From an uncultured Aquimarina sp. (GTDB lineage: Bacteria > Bacteroidota > Bacteroidia > Flavobacteriales > Flavobacteriaceae), in assembly GCA_947498705.1 (NCBI GenBank), contig CANMLW010000001.1:186001-250000 (forward strand): a DNA stretch of 64,000 nt, written 5' to 3'. The translations under genes and the position numbers were made by a program. Below the pieces are notes generated by a model that saw nothing but the letters and a program-made list of their open reading frames with translations, searched no databases and was not told the origin of the DNA. Positions 28,358 through 35,684 of this stretch are shown here, in pieces (the first letter of the stretch is position 1; each line of letters begins with the position of its first letter).

Positions 28358-28860
28358 GATTAATATTTGAATTATAGTCGAAATAAGTATTCAAACATGA
28401 CAAATTTTTGAATGATTTGTTGTTATAGAAAAAGAATAGCTTATCGTATTTAAACTTTTATAGAATAACAAACAGTATGATCGTATGTAAACGTTAATGT
28501 AGTCCTTAATAATAAAAAATGTGGTTTTGCCGTATCCTACTATTATGGTAATTCACTTAATTTTATAGTTAAAAATTTAACATATATATGCAAAGTATTG
28601 TCAATGCTATAGATATAATGTTATTGTAATGTTAAAATTATAAACTAGGAATAGGGGTTAAGCGTAGAAAGTTGGGGAGTTTATCCTGTTTATTATAAAT
28701 TTCATTTAGCATCATTTTTCTGAAAAAATTACTTTTATTATGAATATTTAAGTAGGTGTCTAAAAGTATGAAAGGTATATGTTGATCCCTAGATAAATGA
28801 TTTTCAAAAGAAGTTCGGAAAGGTATTAGGAAAAATTATAATAATTTAACTCTATGCTTT
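28358..28860. other. Intergenic region (503 bp) at the left edge of the phage-like module
   Basis: This very AT-rich stretch has no ORF that looks coding on either strand. I found no tRNA, no perfect direct repeat and no clear -7 box. It may contain the left junction of the phage-like region, but no att-like repeat could be identified by eye. Confidence 0.5.
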
Positions 28861-29124
28861 ATGTTACGACGATTGTTTAATAAATATATAAATAATAGAA
28901 AATACTTTTTTGGTACCGCTGTTAAAAAACTAAAAGAAACAGAAATTAGAAATGAAGTAAAAAAAAGTATTAAACAGGATGATGCTAAAAATCAATTGTT
29001 GTTAGAAAAACAAGTCTATAAGTATGTACAACTTAAAACTTTTATTGAAGAAATTAAGGCAAAGGATAAATTATATACAGAATCAGAAATTGCTAATTTA
29101 TATCAGGAAATAATTGAAGATTAA
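28861..29124 (+). CDS. Small hypothetical protein
   Basis: This 87-residue protein is highly charged (about one third Lys, Glu or Asp) and mostly helical, with a possible coiled coil at about 20-60. No known domain. It begins with ATG at 28861 and reads towards the repressor, whose gene runs convergently to it. Confidence 0.5.
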   Translation: MLRRLFNKYINNRKYFFGTAVKKLKETEIRNEVKKSIKQDDAKNQLLLEKQVYKYVQLKTFIEEIKAKDKLYTESEIANLYQEIIED

Positions 29125-29197
29125 TTTTATTTAAAAATGCTATGGATATTAAATAATGACTGATATAAGGTTGTTAAAATTTACTATAAATGATTTG

Positions 29198-29644
29198 TTA
29201 CTTCTCTGAAATCTTATCCTTCATTAGAGCTTTTAATTCTTCCATTTTAGCGTCAATATTTGCTTGTATTTCTTCGGTGGCTAATATTTGCTTTGCTTTA
29301 GACCTTAAATAAGCTTTAAAATCTTTATCACTCATATAAACATCATCATTATCCAAAAGATGTTTGATAGTTTTTAAGATGTCTAGTTTATCAACTTTGT
29401 TAGAATTAAAATCCAAGTCAATCTCGGCATCACTTGTATTTGTTAATAGCATTTCTCCAATGCCGGTGATTAACCAATAAGAATTAATATCTGGATATGT
29501 TTTGAGTATGTTCTCTATTTTAGAAGATCCTATGTCTTTAACTTTATCTAAAAAGCCGTTTGAAAGGCCGGTTTCTTTATAAAATCTACTCTTATTTAGA
29601 TTTTTATACTCTATTATTTCTAATATTCTAGATATTATACTCAT
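29198..29644 (-). CDS. XRE/CI-type helix-turn-helix repressor
   Basis: The 148-residue protein has an N-terminal helix-turn-helix (about 5-60), including LNKSRFYKETGLSNGFLDKV and SSKIENILKTYPDINSYWLITGIGEML, the pattern common in Bacteroidota phage repressors. The tail (about 100-148) is acidic and helical and could mediate dimerisation. It has no LexA-like peptidase motif, so induction by RecA self-cleavage is unlikely. It is divergent from 29731-29943; a candidate operator lies in the 86-base gap. Confidence 0.78.
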   Translation of the reverse strand: MSIISRILEIIEYKNLNKSRFYKETGLSNGFLDKVKDIGSSKIENILKTYPDINSYWLITGIGEMLLTNTSDAEIDLDFNSNKVDKLDILKTIKHLLDNDDVYMSDKDFKAYLRSKAKQILATEEIQANIDAKMEELKALMKDKISEK

Positions 29645-29660
29645 AAATTTTAGATTTAAG

Positions 29661-29685
29661 ACTCAATAATTTGGATAAATTGAGT
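29661..29685. promoter_or_regulatory. Candidate operator: 7-base inverted repeat between divergent genes
   Basis: ACTCAAT (29661-29667) and ATTGAGT (29679-29685) are perfectly complementary with an 11-base spacer, so half-site centres are 18 bases apart, under two helical turns. It lies 17 bases upstream of the repressor start and upstream of the plus-strand gene, where a CI-like dimer would control both. Confidence 0.5.
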
Positions 29686-29730
29686 AAATACTCTATATTT
29701 ATAATGATAAACAACAATTTCTACAAATAT

Positions 29731-29943
29731 ATGAAAACTACTGAGAATATAAGAACAAATTCAGCAGTCAAACAACAGTGTGACCTAAGGCATAATTTGA
29801 TGATAAGAGCTTCTGTACATCAAAATGAAATTATAAACAGAGTAGAAAAACTGTTTAGGAGTAAAATAAAGTCTCACAAATTGTATCCAATTATTTTAAG
29901 ATTTAAAATAGATGTTTATAACCAAAAAGCAGCAGTATTCTAA
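29731..29943 (+). CDS. Small hypothetical protein under the divergent promoter
   Basis: I place the start at the ATG of MKTTENIRT (29731), giving 70 residues. The longer TTG reading from 29671 would run through the candidate operator. The protein is basic and helical and contains NEIINRVEKLFRSK. It may be an early phage-type gene. No family recognised. Confidence 0.5.
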   Translation: MKTTENIRTNSAVKQQCDLRHNLMIRASVHQNEIINRVEKLFRSKIKSHKLYPIILRFKIDVYNQKAAVF

Positions 29944-29998
29944 ATTGTCTAAGAGACCTAATAACCAAAAATAGTATACTTTTAAAACCCAAAATAAA

Positions 29999-30190
29999 AT
30001 GGAAAAATATTACACCGCCAATAATTTCGACATTACATTTCGAATAAAACTCGGATTAACAGATTTTTTTCTAGGTGCAAATTTAAAAGCACAACAAAAA
30101 TCTGAGTCTTACGCCAGAAAAAATAGAACATATTGTTATCCCGTCTATGATAAGAGAGGGAAATCAATTGGATTCGCAGTACCCAAATAA
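29999..30190 (+). CDS. Small hypothetical protein
   Basis: This 63-residue basic protein starts with MEKYYTANNFDITFR, has a central KAQQKSESYARK and ends YPVYDKRGKSIGFAVPK. It starts with ATG 55 bases after the previous gene and probably shares its transcript. Unknown function. Confidence 0.5.
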   Translation: MEKYYTANNFDITFRIKLGLTDFFLGANLKAQQKSESYARKNRTYCYPVYDKRGKSIGFAVPK

Positions 30191-30288
30191 ACATTTATAT
30201 CTCTAATAAACTGCGATAACCTTACATAGCGAGTAAGGTGCTAAAAACCTGATTCTTAACCCCAAAGATATAGTAGTAAAAATGCAAA

Positions 30289-30308
30289 AATGACCTAATT
30301 AGGTTATT
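30289..30308. repeat. Palindrome around ACCTAATTAGGT
   Basis: The core ACCTAATTAGGT (30293-30304) is a perfect 12-base palindrome. With one mismatched pair it extends to 20 bases (30289-30308). It could be a regulator site for the fibre-lysis genes; it has no T run, so it is not a simple terminator. Confidence 0.45.
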
Positions 30309-30463
30309 ATGCAGAATATCTACTAGTAAAGCATCTTCTTATTTTATATGCATAGAATTCTAATTAATCATATAGGATGTCTATTTAGTATGTATTTGAT
30401 ATCCTATAAATGTTAAGTAAGAATTACTTCGATTGACCTTAAGAGACTAGCACTAATAAAAAC

Positions 30464-30586
30464 TTGAGTTCAATAACAGCATTGACGCTATTGGATTGGT
30501 TATCTAAAAAACTTGAGAAAATAAACCTTTATAAAGACGATTTAGTCAATCAACTATTGTCTTTATATAAAAAAGAAAATTCTTAA
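30464..30586 (+). CDS. Possible 40-residue peptide upstream of the beta-helix gene
   Basis: A TTG-started frame encodes SSITALTLLDWLSKKLEK and a helical tail ending KKENS, with a stop 20 bases before the beta-helix ATG. The first half is amphipathic. Its size and TTG start make it uncertain. It may instead be the remnant of a longer gene. Confidence 0.25.
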   Translation: MSSITALTLLDWLSKKLEKINLYKDDLVNQLLSLYKKENS

Positions 30587-30605
30587 ACCTACAAAAATTA
30601 TAAAC

Positions 30606-33600
30606 ATGAAAACAATACTAATAATTATAGGACTATTTTTTTGTGCTTTTGCAAATTCACAAATAAATTCGGCACAAGTAGAGCAAACAAAAAATAATAA
30701 AACCGCCTTAGACCTAAGGTTTTCTAAACTTTCAAATTGTATTAATGACTATGAAAATAATATATGTGTAATAAAACAGCTTACATCATTTGGTAAAAGT
30801 TTAAAAACAGGAAACTCAAACAATAGAAGTAAAGCCGGTTTGTCTTCTGCGTCAGATAACAAATTAGATTTGTTATGTACTCCTGTGAGTAAGTTAACAT
30901 TTGGAATTAACGATACTAGCTGTTTATATGCCAAGAAAAGGAATGATTATAATAGTAAAGATAAAATAGTCAACTCACGAGAGGTACCTGGTACTAGTTT
31001 AGAAGATTTAATAAATCAGGCAAATGCTAATAAAATTTTATGTATCCAACAAAAAATAGTACTTGTCAACGACATAACGCTTGCTGATAATATTGTTCTA
31101 AAAGATTGCGGAGGAGAAATAGATTTAAATGGCTTTACCTTAACTGGCCAAAACACCGGATTGATCATCTCTGGAAAAAAAATGTTGATCAATGCTTTTA
31201 CTGGTGTTATAAAAGGAAGTTGGGATACTCCTTTGGATATTTATGCAACCAATTTTGGTTTAAAGCCAGATGCCAAAGAATATAAAGATGGCACTATGAT
31301 GAATGGAAGTGCTATACTTACCTCTGCCACTGCTAATTTTACAGATGCAGATATAGGTAAACCTATAGGTGTAATGGCTGCAAATCACGAATATATTGAA
31401 ACACAACCTTCAGCTTCACGAGGAACAGTTATAGGTACAATTATTAGTGTACAAAGCCCGACACAAGTTACACTGTCTGAAATAGCTACCAGAACTGTCT
31501 CTAATACCTATTTTAGATATGGTTCTGATAATTATATAGCAGGAAGAAATGCATTATATGTGAGAAATAGAAAATCAGGAAATTTTATTTTTCCAACAGG
31601 AAATTATATGAAAAGAGAAGTCGAGTACCCTCTTCAAAGTAGACTTAATATCTTACCCAATACATGGTTTATTGGTGATGGAACCGATGATATTCATGTC
31701 AAAGGGAACGGAAGTAGATTAATGAGTATTCCGCATGGTATTACAAAAACTCACTTTTTTAAGACGCATAATACCAAACGATCTTCTTTTAGTAATTTGT
31801 TTTTGGATGGAGAGTTTAATTATCATAATCATGTCGGAAATTATGCTGATGAGCCTATACATGGATTGGTTATAGGAACAGCTTCTTACAATACAACCAT
31901 AAAGAATGTGAGCATTGTTAATTTTACTGGAGATGGTTTTTATATGACAGGAGATTTGCAATTTACAAACGCAATAAAAGGTAGTGCCGTATTTGGTTAT
32001 CCTGGTGTTTCAGAATTTGAAATAGGTACAATTGGTACCAATGGCATTTTTGAAACGGATCAAAATAAAATTAGAACCAATACTATGATTGATTTAACTG
32101 GGCATCAATTCGAAAAAACAAGAGTCGCAACTCCAGATCGAAATGGAAATAGACATTATCAGTTTTCCGGATCATCTTTTGCAGGGTGGTCAGGACTAAA
32201 AAATCCAGTTTATACAGCATATTTTTACGGTAAAGAAGGTATGACTGATTTTTTAGGAAAAAGTACTCCTCGCGAATTTTATAAAACATATGAATACCCA
32301 GATAATGTGCACTATATGCATATTGTTATGGATAAAGTAGATGACTTGACTATTATAGACGCGCAGGTTAGAGCACCTTTGGATCCAAGATATACGTTGC
32401 TTGATAATGTGAATATTTCTGATTGTGGTAGACACGGAGGAGCGAATCTAGGTTCATATACTACATGGACCAATTCTGTAATTAAAAATATTGGAAATAC
32501 ACTTCCTGCTTTTGGTATCAATATAGAAGATCAAAGGCGAGCAGCCACCAATTTCTTATTTCAAAATGTAACATTTAAAGATTGTTATTCGGGTGGTTTA
32601 AATTTGGTTGGAACGGTTAACGTTGATGTTATTGCCTGTAAGTTTGAAGGTACCACTGCGCCTGGAAGATTGTTACACCCAGAATATTTTGGAGCTATGG
32701 GATTATGGAGAGGGCGTAATGTAAATGCAATAAATAATTATGTAAGCAGAGGTTCTGCAAGTATTGGAAGAAGTGGAGTTATTTCTAATTTGAATATGGA
32801 ATATGGAGATGTTGCTTTTGAATTAAACGGATCTAAAATTATGGATTCTAATTTACACCAGACCGCCGTAAATATTGTGGGAGGTCAGGGAGCAACGAAT
32901 AGGGTTAAATCTCTTTTCAAAGGCAATACAATGACATATGACAGATCTTTACCTAGGGTGTTTGATGTTACAAATATGGAATACGATATTATAGATGTTA
33001 CTGTCAAAGTAAATGATGTAAGTAGACTTAGTAATTTGGTTACTCCAGAATCGTATGAAGAAATTGTTTTAAATAGTTCTAATTATCTTTTTAACCAAAC
33101 CCCAACACCGACAAAAGACTACGGTGGTATTATAGAAGATTTTAGTTTTAGTGGTGCCCGACCCGAAAGATCTAAAAGAGATTTCGTGTCTTATAATTCA
33201 TTTCCGGTAACAGATATGAAAGATGTGTATAGCGAGTCCTCTATATCGTTAGCATTTGGTTTACCTAAGGATAGGTGTATAAAAAACCTAACCATCGATG
33301 GGTGGTTAGAGTTGCACCTTACCCAATTTGAAAATTCGATGGTATCCAAAACACCAACTATTACTTTTGAAAACTTACAGTTAACCATTCCTGAAAGCCA
33401 ATTTGACTGGACCAATACAGGAGCATATATTTTTGAAACCAAATCCAAAAATGTGAATGTAGTTATTAATAAAGGTAAATTTGATTTGCAGAAGGAGAGT
33501 GGTGTTATAGGATCTTCGAATCGATATATGAAGTTGGCGCAATTAGGAAGTATTGAGTTTAATGAAGTAACATTTATTAGTGCAAGTCCAAAAGTAATTG

Positions 33601-34097
33601 ATTTTACAAATAAAATAATTTACCCATCTAACACTGGACCTATTACTATTCGAAATCCAAAACTAAAAAACATATCATTTGTTTTAAGACCACAGGATAG
33701 ATTAATATATACAGAACTACCCAACATTAGTACTCAACAAATTTTGGATGGGCAGGTTTTGGCTTGGAATGCAACCAAGCAATATTATGAACCTGTGGAT
33801 TATAAAGAAGCTTCTGTTCAGTACAATTTAGATAAAACGGCGTCTTTAAGTAATGCACATTCTACCGTTAATTTTAATAATGGTGCTAACCTAACGTATA
33901 CAATACCTAAAAATACGGTAGTACCCTTTGATATAGGTGCCAAAATTTTGGTAAACAATGAAAATGCAGATTTGGTTACAATAGTTCCAGAACCAGGTGT
34001 TAGTTTGGTAGGAGGGAAGCCTCAGTTAAATGGCAAGGAGGCTGCCTATTTAATTCATTTAACAACAGATGAATGGTTGATTATTAATCTAAATTGA
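30606..34097 (+). CDS. Large secreted right-handed beta-helix protein, phage fibre- or pectate-lyase-like
   Basis: The 1163-residue protein begins with a signal peptide (residues 1-19, ending FANSQ). Residues about 110-740 show the short, periodic strand-turn pattern of a right-handed beta-helix (for example VLKDCGGEIDLNGFTLTG, NTTIKNVSIVNFTGDGFYM), a fold shared by pectate lyases and phage tailspikes. A second repeat-rich part follows (about 780-1020). The last 85 residues (NGANLTYTIPKNTVVPFDIGA to the terminal DEWLIINLN) resemble the C-terminal domain of phage structural proteins. It has no T9SS tail. It is followed closely by holin-like and amidase genes. A Sec signal on a phage-like fibre is odd. 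Confidence 0.72.
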   Translation: MKTILIIIGLFFCAFANSQINSAQVEQTKNNKTALDLRFSKLSNCINDYENNICVIKQLTSFGKSLKTGNSNNRSKAGLSSASDNKLDLLCTPVSKLTFGINDTSCLYAKKRNDYNSKDKIVNSREVPGTSLEDLINQANANKILCIQQKIVLVNDITLADNIVLKDCGGEIDLNGFTLTGQNTGLIISGKKMLINAFTGVIKGSWDTPLDIYATNFGLKPDAKEYKDGTMMNGSAILTSATANFTDADIGKPIGVMAANHEYIETQPSASRGTVIGTIISVQSPTQVTLSEIATRTVSNTYFRYGSDNYIAGRNALYVRNRKSGNFIFPTGNYMKREVEYPLQSRLNILPNTWFIGDGTDDIHVKGNGSRLMSIPHGITKTHFFKTHNTKRSSFSNLFLDGEFNYHNHVGNYADEPIHGLVIGTASYNTTIKNVSIVNFTGDGFYMTGDLQFTNAIKGSAVFGYPGVSEFEIGTIGTNGIFETDQNKIRTNTMIDLTGHQFEKTRVATPDRNGNRHYQFSGSSFAGWSGLKNPVYTAYFYGKEGMTDFLGKSTPREFYKTYEYPDNVHYMHIVMDKVDDLTIIDAQVRAPLDPRYTLLDNVNISDCGRHGGANLGSYTTWTNSVIKNIGNTLPAFGINIEDQRRAATNFLFQNVTFKDCYSGGLNLVGTVNVDVIACKFEGTTAPGRLLHPEYFGAMGLWRGRNVNAINNYVSRGSASIGRSGVISNLNMEYGDVAFELNGSKIMDSNLHQTAVNIVGGQGATNRVKSLFKGNTMTYDRSLPRVFDVTNMEYDIIDVTVKVNDVSRLSNLVTPESYEEIVLNSSNYLFNQTPTPTKDYGGIIEDFSFSGARPERSKRDFVSYNSFPVTDMKDVYSESSISLAFGLPKDRCIKNLTIDGWLELHLTQFENSMVSKTPTITFENLQLTIPESQFDWTNTGAYIFETKSKNVNVVINKGKFDLQKESGVIGSSNRYMKLAQLGSIEFNEVTFISASPKVIDFTNKIIYPSNTGPITIRNPKLKNISFVLRPQDRLIYTELPNISTQQILDGQVLAWNATKQYYEPVDYKEASVQYNLDKTASLSNAHSTVNFNNGANLTYTIPKNTVVPFDIGAKILVNNENADLVTIVPEPGVSLVGGKPQLNGKEAAYLIHLTTDEWLIINLN

Positions 34098-34103
34098 AAC
34101 GAG

Positions 34104-34319
34104 ATGAAAAATATACTTAGAAAATATAGTGTTTGGGAGTATGTGTTTTTTATCATAGGGTTGTCCATTTTAGGAAAAATAACATATAGTTTTATAAAAG
34201 ATACCTTAGAAAATACAGTGCTAAACGGAATTGCATTGATCGTAGGAATTCTTCTATTGGCGGCACCATCTACATTAGTCGAAATAGTTAAGAAAAAAGC
34301 CAATGAAAATACCAATTAA
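34104..34319 (+). CDS. Two-helix holin-like membrane protein
   Basis: The 71-residue protein has two hydrophobic helices (about 10-32 and 36-58), a short loop, and a charged C-terminus ending KKKANENTN. The size, topology and position 6 bases after a fibre-like gene and upstream of an endolysin-type amidase fit a class II holin. Nothing in the sequence proves pore formation; it could also be a small membrane anchor. Confidence 0.6.
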   Translation: MKNILRKYSVWEYVFFIIGLSILGKITYSFIKDTLENTVLNGIALIVGILLLAAPSTLVEIVKKKANENTN

Positions 34320-34577
34320 AAACAAATAGATATATGAAATTGATTTATATGATTTATTATAAATAGTAAAACAAGATGCATAAAAATGGGCCCAAATTTA
34401 TGCGATTGAAATACTAGATTAAGACTTGTATTCGCCTAAAAGAAAACATAAAGAAAATAGAATGCGAATCACAATTAAAGCGTAGAAGTAATCAATTAGA
34501 TATCTAACAAAAGTTCTTTAAAAAAAAGGCAAAAAGTATCAAGAAATATTTAATTTTAGGAGATAGATACATATCAT
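34320..34577 (+). other. Gap between holin-like gene and amidase with broken short frames
   Basis: These 258 bases carry short open stretches in two frames, each interrupted by stops. One reads IRLKENIKKIECESQLKR-like helical residues (about 34415-34500). In phages a spanin gene often sits here, so this may be a decayed one. No intact ORF is supported. Confidence 0.35.
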
Positions 34578-35024
34578 ATGAAAATAGAGAAAATATTCAT
34601 TCATTGTACAGCAACTATCGAAGGTCAAGACCTTGGTGCAAAAGATATTGATCGTTGGCATCGACAAAAAGGTTGGAATGGGATAGGATATCATTATGTT
34701 GTAAAACTTGATGGTTCTGTAGAGAAAGGGAGACCCGATAATGTTATGGGAGCACACGTTAGAGGATATAATAGAAACTCATTGGGTGTTACCTATGTTG
34801 GTGGACTTAATACACTTAAGGCACCTGCTGATACCAGAACTGACGCTCAAAAGGAGGCATTGCTTAAACTTCTTAAAGAGCTAAAACAGAAACATCCTCG
34901 AGCAACTATATTAGGACATAGAGATGTTAGTAAAGACAGGAATAATAATGGTATAATAGAGCCTTTCGAGTGGATGAAACATTGCCCTTGTTTTGATGCG
35001 ATTCCTGAGTACAAGCATATTTAA
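34578..35024 (+). CDS. T7-lysozyme-type N-acetylmuramoyl-L-alanine amidase (Amidase_2), endolysin-like
   Basis: The 148-residue zinc amidase has ligands H9 (FIHCTAT), H114 (LGHRDVS) and C136 (KHCPCFD) and the conserved YHYVV and GAHVRGYN segments. It cuts MurNAc from the stem peptide. It lacks a signal peptide, unlike the cellular amidase at 13140, as expected for an endolysin that needs a holin. Length and motifs match phage T7 lysozyme-like enzymes common in Bacteroidota phages. Confidence 0.88.
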   Translation: MKIEKIFIHCTATIEGQDLGAKDIDRWHRQKGWNGIGYHYVVKLDGSVEKGRPDNVMGAHVRGYNRNSLGVTYVGGLNTLKAPADTRTDAQKEALLKLLKELKQKHPRATILGHRDVSKDRNNNGIIEPFEWMKHCPCFDAIPEYKHI

Positions 35025-35127
35025 GAACAAGATTTTATACAATACTTTATTTTCTGATGTAAGAGAAAATAGATACGATTTTGAAGGTGCAACTATTAAT
35101 TTAGAACTAATAAATATGTTGCCATGA
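34996..35127 (+). CDS. Possible 43-residue ORF overlapping the amidase 3' end
   Basis: An ATG in the +1 frame of the last amidase codons opens a frame encoding MRFLSTSIFKNK and, past the amidase stop, an ordinary-looking soluble stretch ending INMLP. Overlapping small genes are common in phage lysis cassettes, but no family match is recognised. It may be chance. Confidence 0.2.
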   Translation: MRFLSTSIFKNKILYNTLFSDVRENRYDFEGATINLELINMLP

Positions 35128-35237
35128 TACGTATAATTCATTACTATAGTTTCGGTAATCTAAAATATTTTGGTATTATTGAATAGTAATAATAAATGTA
35201 ATTTCCCCGTTATATTATCGTAAACCCGTCAAAATCA

Positions 35238-35495
35238 ATGAAAATAAATCAATCCCTTATTAAGGAACATATAGAAAAATCCTTTGATAAAGGATATATT
35301 GAAATTGTAGATCACAGAAATAATACACTTATTTTGAATAATGGTTCTTTTGAATTTAATGGTTGTGTACAACCAAAATCTAAAGCAAGTATAGAATCAA
35401 TTTTTTTAGAAGCGTTTAAATTAACTCGATCCATTAAATTAAATGATCAACGATACATAAGAGAGCTAAATAAATGGTATTTAAAAAATAGATAA
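35238..35495 (+). CDS. Small hypothetical protein at the right edge of the phage-like module
   Basis: This 85-residue protein begins MKINQSLIKEHIEKSF, has a short beta-rich middle (IEIVDHRNNTLILNNGSFEFNG) and a basic helical end. No domain recognised. It is separated from the amidase by 213 bases and followed by a long hairpin. Confidence 0.5.
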   Translation: MKINQSLIKEHIEKSFDKGYIEIVDHRNNTLILNNGSFEFNGCVQPKSKASIESIFLEAFKLTRSIKLNDQRYIRELNKWYLKNR

Positions 35496-35575
35496 TTTTT
35501 TATTAGAGTTTTGATGGGGTCTAAATGATTATCGATCTTATTTTTTATAGTTGTCGTTTTTATAAAACGTTATAA

Positions 35576-35623
35576 AGCAAATAACCTCATTCTATAAATA
35601 TTTATAGAATGAGGTTATTTGCT
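35576..35623. terminator. 48-base perfect palindrome, probable bidirectional terminator
   Basis: Two 24-base arms (35576-35599 and 35600-35623) are perfectly complementary with no unpaired loop base, centred at TAAATATTTA. It lies between the plus-strand gene ending at 35495 and the minus-strand hydrolase ending at 35685. The absence of a spacer makes it longer and tighter than a standard terminator. Confidence 0.65.
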
Positions 35624-35684
35624 ATTATGTATTTATTCTGAAATTTTTAAAAACTACCAAACTACATAGGACATAGTTAGTTTA

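Larger units (their letters stand above)
30191..30605 (+). other. Intergenic region before the beta-helix gene (415 bp)
   Basis: It contains a palindrome at 30289-30308 and a possible 40-codon ORF at 30464-30586. The rest is AT-rich with no recognisable signal. Confidence 0.5.
28861..35495. mobile_element. Phage-like module or prophage remnant
   Basis: The stretch begins with a small unknown gene and a divergent XRE/CI-type repressor with a candidate operator. It continues with small plus-strand genes, a very large beta-helix protein with a phage-tail-like C-terminal domain, a two-helix holin-like protein, and a T7-type endolysin amidase. This order is that of a phage's regulatory start and its fibre-lysis end. 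Head, terminase, portal, tail-tube and integrase genes are absent, so it is either a decayed prophage or a trimmed module kept by the host. Boundaries are approximate. Confidence 0.55.

Noticed and set aside
31719-33448. Several minus-strand frames inside the beta-helix gene
   Set aside because: All are antisense to an intact 1163-codon gene and none has a recognisable motif.
28861-35495. A complete prophage or a contractile injection system
   Set aside because: No sheath, tube, baseplate, portal, terminase, capsid or integrase gene is present.
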